A DNA stretch of 64,000 bases, taken from positions 20,052,080 through 20,116,079 of the forward strand of contig CM019831.1 in NCBI GenBank assembly GCA_009763385.1, read 5' to 3'. The notes beneath the pieces are model-generated. The model did no database searches and had not been told where the DNA came from. It saw only the letters and a program-made list of their open reading frames with translations. Position 1 is the first letter of the stretch. Every line of letters starts with the position of its first letter. Positions 22,471 to 32,392 of this stretch are shown piece by piece. The translations under genes and the position numbers were made by a program. The DNA comes from Coix lacryma-jobi var. lacryma-jobi (taxonomy: Eukaryota; Streptophyta; Magnoliopsida; Poales; Poaceae).

Positions 22471-22686
22471 ACCGCCAGTATAAATGGTGGTATTTACACA
22501 GGCGGGTTGGCTAAGCCAACCGCCAGTGGAAATGCATTTACACTGGCGGTTGGCTTAGCCAACCGCCTGTGTAAATACCACCATTTACACTGGCGGTTGG
22601 TTTAAGACAGCCGCCTGTGGAAATGCATTTCCACAGGCGGTTGTTAACTGTCAGGCCCCCTTTTACATCACAGACGCGTGATAATT
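22440..22686. repeat. CACTA family 1 right subterminal repeats
   Basis: Alternating AACCGCC(A/T)GTG and CACTGGCGGTTGG motifs up to the gypsy insertion point. The last part of the CACTA end resumes at 35321-35381 (ACCGCCTGTGCTATAAAAAG, then the terminus). Confidence 0.85.
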
Positions 22687-25614
22687 TGTAACATCCCAAA
22701 ATTTGCATCAATTTAAAAATAGGCAATATGATTTAATTATGCATTTTATGTGTTGCATAGAACCTAGTTAATAAATTATTTACAAAAGCTAAAATGAATC
22801 CTAGGCCAAAGATCATGTTGATGCATACATGCTGGGGCATATTTTAAATTGTGATGATTGGGATTTACTCAATTTTGGTTTGAATTCAAAATGGATTTGA
22901 AAATGCATTTGAAAAATCAAATCTGAAATTGGAAAACAATTTTCCTTCTCTCCCTTCCCCACTCTCCCCTTTTGGCCCGGCCGGCCTGCCCCGGCCCGCG
23001 CCTCCTCCCCTCTCCCCGGCCTGCTCGGTCTGCTGCCGTTCCTCCGCGCGTGGCCCGACCGCCGTCTTCTCCTCCGCTTGGGCCGCCAGCGTCCGGCCCA
23101 ACTCCGCGCTCGCTCGGCCGCTTGCAACGCGCGCACGCCGTCCGCCTCTCCTCGACACTGACACCTAGCCCCGCCCTGTCAGTTCCTCCTCCCTCCTCCG
23201 TCTCCCGCTCGGACACGAGCCGAACTCGTCAGACCGAGTCCTTCTCCGTCCCAACGCTCCTCTCCCTGCCATATCCGCGTCACCGAGCCCCCTATAAAAT
23301 GCGGCCGACCCCGCCGCCTCTCCCCACGCATCAAACTCCTGCTCTCGTGCCCTAACTCGCTCCCGCGACGAACTCCGCGGCCGCCGAAGATCCGCCGTCG
23401 TCGACCCGACGCTTCACCGAGTTCTAGTGCCCGCAAGAGGTTCCTAGAGTTTCTCCTTGATCTCTCGAAGCTAACCGAGTGTTTTCTCCTCTTTCTCCTC
23501 TTCGTTTTGATGCCTTAATCGCTCGCCGTCGCTTTCCAGAGCCGCCGTCCGCCTCGTCGAGCGATACGCCGCCACCAGATCGTCTCCGACCTCGTCTGTG
23601 CCTCTGGTGAGTCCGCTTTGCTCTCCTCTTTCGATTGGATCCTTTCCCGAGGTCTCTACCGCTCTGTAGCGGAATCCCGAGCCGCGCCGCCGTTTTCCGG
23701 CCATGGCGCCGCCGCACTCTCTCCTCTCCGGCGACACAGCGCCGCCAGCTCTCCCAGAACTAATCTGAGCCGTCCATCTGGGAATCGACGATCTCCATCA
23801 GTCGGTACCCCTTCGCCGGTCATTTTACAGAAAGGCCATTACAATTATTCGAGCCTCAACCCGCGGTCCTTTTGGGCACTGTGCTCTGAGTCTGCGAAAA
23901 CTTGCTTCTAAGCCCCTGCGTTTCATCCAAATTGAGGCGCAGTCCAACCAGATCTGAAATTCATTTTAAATCAATTTGAATTCAAAATCAATTTCAGTTT
24001 ATTTACAGTTTTGCCACCAGTTTTAAATGCTTATAACTTCCACGTTTTTAGTCCGATTTAGTCCGTTCAAGTTGCGTTAGATTCGTTTTGAAAAGATCTA
24101 TCTATCTGTACAAGAATATCTACTGTTTTCAGTAATTAAAATTTGAGTTAGGTTTAATCTACTAATTAAGGTTTAGTAACTTGTTTAGCTCATAACTTTT
24201 GTGTTATAATTCCGTTTTTCGTGATTCTCGCGTCTGTGTGATCGTGGTAGACCGTAGTTGCTGTTCTCAAACTTTTTATATTATTTTCTTGCTGTTGGTG
24301 TAATGTTCTAATTATAGCTTGTTTGTCTTGCATGATTGTTGTCCCGTTGATTGTGTGTTGATGTGATAATCGAGTATAGACGGTGAGACTTACGCTGGTG
24401 ATCAGGAGCCCTACTTCGACAACCAGGAGCAACCAGAGTACTCTGAATCAGGCAAGTATAGCATGGGATCATCCTTGTTGACCTATTCACCATGAAGCAT
24501 CTAAATTCATATGCATGTGTCTAATTTTGACCTCCTATCTAGTTTATCTTAGATTTTTGACCTGTTACCTTGTTAACCTTGGGATGCTATGCATATGGGT
24601 AGGTTTTTGCTAGAGCTTTACTTAAACCAAACATGATCTAATAACGGTGAATAAAACTTGATCTTTTTAGCAACATGGTTTAGGACCTCCTGTCAGCAAA
24701 AGCTGGGACATACAGTGCAACCATGAGGGTTATATGGCTCTGACCTTAGCTCAGTATAAGGACCTTTTCTAGCTAGTTAGTGGTTACCCGAAAGGGCGCA
24801 TAAGGCGCTTGACGAGCTGGATTTAGGGCGGCTACTTTCACCTTGCCTGCGTTGCCGTAAGGTTGGGAGACCCTTCTTCCCCTTGCCTTAAGACCTAGCG
24901 GCCCTAACTTGTTAGACGAACCTTTGAAAGGCTTTGCGTGTATTCTGCCCACTCACCTTGGAAGTGTTATGGGAGTAATTAACCCGGGCATCTGGATATC
25001 ACGACTCATCGGGTAAAGTGTACACCTCTGCGCAGAGTTTAATAAACTGATATATCAGCCGTGCTCACGGATACGAGCGGCCCGGAAAACTCACAGACTT
25101 AGTTGTTATATGTTGTTTATTTATGTTGCTCATGTTGATTACCTTATTGTTATGTTTCAGTTATTATGATCATGTGGATTGGGTTTTAAGCATTCATATA
25201 TGTTCACTTTCATATTAAAATACTGCCAATTAAAAGTTACCGCAGTCTAACCAGTGTCAGCCATATTTGAGCCTCATGAACCCCATGTTACACTTGTTAA
25301 GTACGAGATGTACTTATGCTTGTTTATTTTCTTTCTACTTGGATAAAAATCCCGGATGGGTAACAGATTGCTATGGTAACGACGACTTCCCTAAAGAGTT
25401 CTAGACTTGCTGTCAACCGGTCATCTTCCCTATGATGGAGCTACCGCGAGAGATACTTTATTTATCCGCTGCTATGTAAAGACTTTGAATATTATTCGTT
25501 ATGTAATAAACATATGTGATGGTACTTCTTAAATTTGTGGCTTATGTGTGTGATTGATCTCTGGGCACACATGAGTTATTGCATTCAATTTTGTTCTTAA
25601 AATTGGGTGTGACA
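22687..25614 (+). repeat. 5' LTR of the gypsy element
   Basis: Begins TGTAACATCCC and ends GGGTGTGACA; 2,928 bp. It has a GC-rich first third, a TATAAAA box at 23293-23299 and a long U5-like part. Small open frames in it recur identically in the 3' LTR and are not genes. Confidence 0.97.
23293..23299 (+). promoter_or_regulatory. LTR TATA box
   Basis: CCCCTATAAAATGCGG in the GC-rich LTR segment. The same heptamer is at 32999-33005 in the 3' LTR. It is the likely core promoter of the genomic RNA. Confidence 0.65.
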
Positions 25615-25617
25615 AAT

Positions 25618-25629
25618 TGGTATCAAAGC
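25618..25629 (+). other. Primer-binding site (initiator tRNA-Met type)
   Basis: TGGTATCAAAGC starts three bases after the 5' LTR. The plant initiator-Met primer site is TGGTATCAGAGC, so there is one mismatch. Confidence 0.85.
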
Positions 25630-25821
25630 TATGTTGACTGTAGGACGCAAGCCTAGTTAGTTATGGTCGTTTTAGTGGTCCTTGCTTCTCAACTCTTGCT
25701 ATTTATCTTAGCCTTGTTAATTTATCAAAACTATATGCTTCTCTTTACTTGCTCTATTACACAAATATATTGATTCTATTGTATCTGTCTCTTGGTCTAC
25801 TCCATAGATGGCCCGTCGTAC

Positions 25822-26383
25822 CACTAGTAGAGAAAGGGCCTTTAGCCCCGGTTGAAATGGGCCTTTAGCCCCGGGTATGTCAACCGGGGCTAAGAATCCG
25901 GGACTAAAGGTCCCGGCCTTTAGTCCCGGTTGCTTTCAACCGGGGCTAAAGGTCCAGAGAGGAAAAAATAAATGTGTGTTGTGTGAGATTCGAACTCAGC
26001 ACATCTCGCCTCAGGCACGTCTACCAACTGAGCTACGCAACCCACGTGATGTAGTTCTAGACGTTTTCCTTTTGAATCCACTCGGGAAGGACTTTTAGCC
26101 CCGGTTGGTAACACCAACCGGGGCTAAAAGGACCTTTAGTCCCGGTTGGTAATACCAACCGGGGCTAAAGGGTGACCCTTTAGCCCCGGTTGGTATTACC
26201 AACCGGGACTAAAGGTCCAGGACCTTTAGTTCCGGTTGATAATACCAACCGGGGCTAAAGATTCACCTTTAGCCCCGGTTGGTAATACCAACCGGGACTA
26301 AAAGTCTTTAGTCCCGGACGCAAATTTTTTCCGGGACTAAAGCTCGGTTGGTGGATCGTCCAAAGGCCTGTTCTCTAGTAGTG
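25822..26383. mobile_element. Non-autonomous CACTA MITE, family 2
   Basis: Ends are CACTAGTAGAGAA and, inverted, CACTACTAGAGAA. TAC flanks both sides (25819-25821 and 26384-26386). The interior alternates TTTAGCCCCGGTTGG and its inverse, the same repeat family as the element at 53554-60359. There is no transposase. A tRNA-like segment lies in the left half. Confidence 0.95.
25978..26043 (-). other. tRNA-like segment inside the CACTA MITE
   Basis: On the minus strand it reads GTTGCGTAGCTCAGTTGGTA (A-box-like D arm) and later TGAGTTCGAATCTCA, a 4-bp T stem with a TTCGAAT-type loop (B box). Acceptor halves GTTGCG and CACAAC pair at five of six positions. The anticodon arm is poor, so a working tRNA is unlikely. 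Confidence 0.6.
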
Positions 26384-27224
26384 TACCACCCGCAGAACCG
26401 TCGGTGTACGCAGGAGGGCAGGCAACCCCGTTCCGCAAGCACCGCAAGCACCCCAGGAGCCAGAACAGCAGGAGGTAGCGCCGCAAGAGCCAGTACTGCA
26501 AGAACAAGCACCTCAAGAGGTGGAACCACAAGAACCAGCACCAGTACCACAAGCTCCAGCTCCACAAGCTCCAGTACCTCCCGCGCCAGTGCCCCCAGAA
26601 GTGCTGGAGGTTGAAGACGATGAAGAACTTCCAACGGGTTGGGACGTGGACTCCGGGTATCTCGTCGGAGCGCCCACAGCGGCCCAGAGTCCCACACATC
26701 ACAGGCTGATGGGACTTTTTGATGCCTACTACCCCGACAAGAACATCATCGTACAGTACACCCACTGGAGGTACAGTCATCCCATGGAAAGGACCTATTG
26801 GAAGGCAAGAGTGACTGTCGCCGTCCGAGAACCAGAGAGTGGCCTATACCTGCATGAGATGGTGATTGGCCACAGGGCTCGTCGGTCCACTCTAGCGTCA
26901 GCCTTGGAAGCCGTGGCAGTTGAAGCCTACAAAGCATTCCGGGGTCGTCGCATTGAAGACATGAGGGATGATGCATACCGCTATCTGCCCTATTGGAACA
27001 GTGAGAATAAGGAGGCTATGGTAGAAGACCCCAATGCAACACCAACCGAGAAGGCCACACGAGATTTTCTCCTTGACAGGGAAAGGTCTAACGCGGACTT
27101 GGAAAAGGAGGTGATATCCCTGGGAAAAGATCTCAAAAGATGCTATAGCACCATCGATGGGCTCTTGGAACTTCTCAACCAACCGCCTATGTACAAGAGG
27201 CTCCGCGAACCGCTCTACAAATAG

Positions 27225-27906
27225 GCATAGGTCACCCTTTTATGTAATGAGACGATATTAGTAAGCGTTTGTCGAGTCTAGTTAACCTTTGTGCTAGTGT
27301 GCTTCTTTATGTGTGAGTTGGATTATCATTATGCTTATGTGTGATTTGGTTCTTTGTAATGAGTGTTGAGATATTGTAGGCTTGTCTACAAATCTCATAG
27401 TTAGGCATAACGTTTATGAATAATAAGAGGGTTAGTTACATCTTGTCCTATGCTGTTTTCTGGAACAACCTGTGATCTTTTGGTTATATCTCAAGTTCTG
27501 ATCGTGCAACATGGCTGAAAATTTTATGGTGGAAAATAGACTCCTATATCTAACCAATGCCTCTGGAATCACTTCAATAGCTGTTATGGTTTGTGAGATA
27601 TGGCTGTTTCAAGTTAGAGTTTCTGCGCAGTTTCGAGCTCTGGACAGATCTGTTTGTTCTCAGTTTTTGACTAACTTAACGACAGAATCTGGGAAAGTCA
27701 CTTAAATAAAAGTTGTAGATAATTTCGTTATCTTTCCAACCGTGTATCACACGCCCTGTTTGGATTTCTGGAACTCCGTATATGACTGTCTTTCTGTACT
27801 GCTGTTACCTGATCTCGCCCAGAAATTTTCAGATCTCCTGTTTCCTCTCATACAAGTGATCGTTTCATGAAAAATTCGCTAACCTTGATCCTTGTTGGAA
27901 ACATAG
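27225..27906 (+). other. Spacer between orf0 and gag
   Basis: AT-rich retrotransposon interior with no supported frame or domain. Confidence 0.6.
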
Positions 27907-30900
27907 ATGGCCGCCAGAGGAGGTGGAGCTGGAGGTGGACGTGGACATGGCCGTGGTCGTGGAGCACCTGTTCACCCACCACCACCACCCCCAGTTAACA
28001 TTCAGCAGTTGATGGGCATCCAAGCCCAATTTATGCAAACCATGATGCAACACATGCAGAATCAGCCAGTTGGAGGAGCACCACCGATGCAAGTGAGGGA
28101 CAAGAGGGGTGAGTTTTTGAAGGGTCACCCGCCAGTGTTCTCTCATGCCGCTGATCCCCTGGAGGCTGATGACTGGCTTCGTGCTATTGAACGCCAGCTT
28201 ACCATCGCGCAATGCAATGACCAGGAGAAGGTGCTCTATGCTTCTGGTCAGTTGCAAGGAGCTGCCCTGGATTGGTGGGAATCGTTTCAGTTCGGTCAAG
28301 CCAACGATGCTCCACCTGTCACCTTTGAGGAATTCAAGACCAACTTCAAAGCGTACCATATCCCTGCTGGTCTGATTGAATTGAAGCAGGAAGAGTTCAG
28401 ATCTCTGCGCCAAGGAGCCATGACCGTTGCAGAGTACCGTGACAAGTTTGCTCAGTTATCGCGCTATGCTCCCGCTGATATTGCTCAGGATGCCGACAAG
28501 CAGCGTCGCTTCCTCAAGGGTCTGAATGACAGACTGGCACTGCAGCTTATGTCCAATGAGTATGCCAGCTACCAGACCTTAGTCAACCGTGCTATTGTGG
28601 TTGACAACAAGCGCAAGGAGATGGAGGCTAGAAAGAGGAAGCTCCAAGGTCAGTCTTCTGGTAGTAACAACCGCCCTCGTTCCAACTTCGCACCAGGCAA
28701 TCAGCAGAGGTACCAGGGACCGACTACTCAGTGGAACCGCAACCAGGGACAACAATGTCCTTCATACCCGCAACAGCAGCAGAACAATAATCAAGCCCAG
28801 CGCCAAGGCACTCCCAACAATGCTCCCATGAAGACTAGTGCACCCAACACCCCCGTCAAGAATGGAACACCCAATGCTTGCTACCGTTGTGGTGATCCCG
28901 GTCACTATGCCAACCGCTGTCCGAAGAGGCAAGATCAGCTCCCACCTCAGAATAATGGGCAGAAAGGAAGGCAGCAAGTACCCCCTAATTCGAGCAAGGT
29001 GAATCACGTGTCCACAGAGACCGTGCAGGAAGCGCCAGAAATTATGCTTGGTACGTTCAACATTAGTTCCATCCCCGCTACAGTTCTTTTCGATTCTGGT
29101 GCATCGCATACTTTCATATCACATACATTTGTTAGAATGCATAACCTACCTGTTAGCCTCATGAAAACCCCCATAATGGTTACCTCACCGGGTGGAGGTT
29201 TGCAAGCTACGCTTCAGTGTATGCCTATACATGTGTCCCTAGGGGGGGTAGATTTCTCAGTATCCCCAATTGTGCTGAGAACAGCTGGTATTGATTTGAT
29301 ACTGGGTATGGATTGGCTGACGAAAACCAAGACTGGTATTCAGTGTCAAGATAAGGTTGTAACAGTTACTACAACTAAGGGGGACAGAATCAGTGTGAAT
29401 GTAGTGCTACAACCAACACCAACTGCAACCGTGAATCAGATGAATGAAGAGGTTTTCCCGGAAGATCTAGTGGTGGATGAGTTCCCGGATGTGTTCCCCG
29501 ATGACTTGCCAGGTATGCCACCTGATCGCGACATTGAATTTATTATTGAACTTTTACCTGGAACTGCACCCATAGCTAAAAGACCATATAGAATGAGAGT
29601 ACCTGAATTAGAAGAACTTAAGAAACAAATTAAAGAGTTACAAGAAAAAGGGTTTATTCGTCCTAGTTCATCACCTTGGGGAGCTCCTGTTATCTTTGTT
29701 GACAAAAAGGATGGTGGTCAACGGATGTGTGTTGACTATAGATCGCTTAATGAAGTTACCATCAAGAACAAGTACCCGTTGCCGAGGATTGATGATCTGT
29801 TTGACCAGCTTAAAGGTGCATGTGTGTTCTCTAAGATTGATCTGCGTTCTGGTTACCATCAGTTGAAGATTCGAGCATCTGATATTCCAAAGACAGCTTT
29901 CACTACAAGGTATGGGTTGTATGAGTATACAGTCATGTCCTTTGGATTGACCAATGCACCTGCCTACTTTATGTATTTGATGAACAAGGTGTTCATGGAA
30001 TATCTCGACAAGTTCGTTGTTGTGTTTATTGATGATATTCTGGTATACTCCAAGAACAAGGAGGATCATGCTGATCATCTGGGATTAGTACTACAAAAAC
30101 TCAGAGAGCATAAGTTGTATGCCAAGCGCAGCAAGTGTGAGTTTTGGTTGAAGGAAGTTTCTTTCCTTGGACATGTTATCTCTAATGGAGGCATTTCAGT
30201 AGATCCAGGCAAGGTTGAAGATGTGTTGAATTGGAAACCACCAACAGATGTGACCGAGATTCGTAGTTTCCTTGGATTGGCTGGTTACTACAGAAGGTTC
30301 ATTGAAGGATTCTCCAAACTTGCTAAGCCAATGACAGCTCTGCTAGAGAAGAATGCTAAGTTTGTCTGGTCCGATAAATGTCAAGCTAATTTTGAGGAGT
30401 TGAAGAAACGTCTGACTACAGCTCCAGTGTTAATTCTGCCAGATCTGAGTAAGGATTTCTCTATTTATTGTGATGCATCTCGTCAAGGTTTGGGTTGTGT
30501 TCTTATGCAAGAAGGCAGAGTGGTAGCATATGCATCAAGGCAGTTGAGAAAGCATGAGCTGAACTATCCCACTCATGATTTAGAATTAGCAGCTGTTGTC
30601 CATGCATTGAAAATTTGGAGACACTATCTAGTGGGTCACAAGACAGACATCTATACCGATCATAAGAGCTTGAAGTACATTTTCACTCAGTCTGATCTGA
30701 ATTTGAGGCAGCGCAGATGGTTGGAATTGATTAAGGATTATGATTTGGAAATACACTACCATCCCGGGAAGGCTAATGTTGTAGCAGATGCCTTGAGCAG
30801 AAAAAGCCATGCCAATGAGATCCGAATTGCTTCTATGCCAGAAGAGTTGTGTGCTGAATTTGCACATCTGAATTTGGGAATTGTGATCAACAGAATAGAG

Positions 30901-32346
30901 TTAGAGCTTGAACCAGTATTGATGCAAGAGATACGTAAGGGTCAGATGTCAGATGAAAAGTTAAAGCAGATAGCCGATAACATTGTTCTTGGCAAAGCAT
31001 CAGGTTTTCGGTTAGATGATGATGGTACATTATGGCATGGGAATAGATTATGTGTACCTGCAATCAAGGAGATACGTGAGTCTATACTGCGAGAAGTGCA
31101 TGAGTCAGCTTATTCCATTCATCCTGGAAGCACTAAGATGTACCTTGATCTGAAGAAAAAGTATTGGTGGGATGGACTGAAGCGGGATGTAGCCGAGTAC
31201 GTCGCTTTGTGTGATACATGTCAGAGGGTAAAGGCAGAACATCAGAGACCCGCTGGTTTGTTACAGCCGATGAAGATACCTGAATGGAAGTGGGAAGAAG
31301 TTGGCATGGACTTTATAGTTGGGTTACCTCGTACTTAGAGAGGTTACGACTCCATATGGGTAATAGTCGATCGATTGACCAAAGTTGCTCACTTTATACC
31401 GGTCAAAACTACCTATACTGGAGCTAGATTGGCAGAATTGTATATGGAACGAATAGTATGTTTGCATGGAGTGCCAAGAAAGATTGTGTCAGATCGTGGT
31501 ACTCAGTTCACCTCTCATTTTTGGCAGATGATACATCGATCATTGGGTACAAGGTTGAACTTCAGTACTGTTTATCATCCACAGACTGATGGACAGACAG
31601 AAAGAACAAATCAGATTCTAGAAGACATGTTGAGAGCTTGTGCATTGCAATATGGCACCAGTTGGGACAAGAATTTGTGTTATGCAGAGTTCTCATATAA
31701 CAACAGCTATCAGGAGAGTCTAAAGATGGCACCGTTTGAAGCTTTGTATGGAAGATCGTGTAGAACACCGTTGTTCTGGGATCAGACAGGTGAAAGTCAA
31801 GTGTTTGGACCTGATGTGTTGAGGAATGCCGAGGAACATGTCAGGATAATCAGAGATAACCTGAGAGCCGCTCAGTCTCGGCAGAAGAGTTATGCAAACA
31901 ACCGTCGTCGAGATCTAACTTTTGCAGTAGGTGATTATGTCTACCTAAAGGTGTCACCGATGAGAGGGGTGAAAAGGTTCAATAAGAAAGGAAAGCTAGC
32001 ACCCAGGTATATTGGACCATTCAAAATTCTTGAAAGACGTGGTGAAGTGGCATATCAGTTAGAGTTACCTGAAAGCTTGTCAGGAGTGCACGATGTGTTT
32101 CATGTTTCTCAGTTGAAGAAGTGCCTACGAGTGCCCGAAGAGCAGATACCGTTGGAAGAGCTCACAGTCAAGGAAGATTTGACTTATGATGAGTACCCAA
32201 CAAGAATTCTAGAGACAGCTGAAAGAGTTACCAGGAGCAGAGTAATAAAGATGTGCAAGGTTCAGTGGAATCGGTACTCAGAAGCAGAGGCAACTTGGGA
32301 AAGAGAAGAGGATTTGAGAAAATCATACCCGCAGTTGTTTGAGTAA
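27907..32346 (+). pseudogene. Gag-Pol polyprotein, Ty3/gypsy, one nonsense codon
   Basis: One frame runs from the ATG at 27907 to the TAA at 32344-32346, broken only by the TAG at 31336-31338 (after VGLPRT, where a Gln codon CAG is likely ancestral). Domains in order: Gag (about residues 80-245), CCHC zinc knuckle CYRCGDPGHYANRC (about 325), retropepsin LFDSGASHTF (about 394), reverse transcriptase with FIDDILVYS (about 707), RNase H with IYCDAS and IYTDHKSLKY, the integrase HHCC region, the integrase core after the stop (SDRGTQF, YHPQTDGQTER), a GPY/F-type segment (YIGPFKILER) and a chromodomain-like tail. The length of about 1,480 codons is normal for the family. With one stop it is a barely decayed copy. 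Readthrough is possible but not shown. Confidence 0.96.
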
Positions 32347-32375
32347 GCATCGCTGGAATCTCGAGGACGAGATTC

Positions 32376-32392
32376 TTTAAGGGGGGTAGAAT
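32376..32392 (+). other. Polypurine tract
   Basis: AAGGGGGGTAGAAT immediately precedes the 3' LTR and would prime plus-strand DNA synthesis. Confidence 0.8.

Larger units (their letters stand above)
25808..27224 (+). pseudogene. ORF upstream of gag (orf0), interrupted by a CACTA MITE
   Basis: The ATG at 25808 gives MARRT, then the MITE at 25822-26383 intervenes. The reading resumes in the same frame at 26385 (TRRTVGVRRRAG) and stays open to the TAG at 27222-27224. Removing the MITE and one TAC copy leaves about 284 codons. The N-terminus is basic, followed by a Pro/Gln/Glu-rich tract, a globular part (FDAYYPDKNIIVQYTHW) and a helical C-terminus. An extra ORF before gag is known in some grass gypsy elements; its function is unknown. 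I recognise no domain. Confidence 0.7.

Noticed and set aside
23618..23911. Open frames in the gypsy LTRs
   Set aside because: They recur in the other LTR at the same offset (for example 33324-33617) and have no recognised domain; GC-rich LTR DNA explains them.
25978..26043. A functional tRNA gene
   Set aside because: The D and T arms look right but the anticodon arm does not fold and the acceptor stem is short; the same objection applies at 50183-50252.
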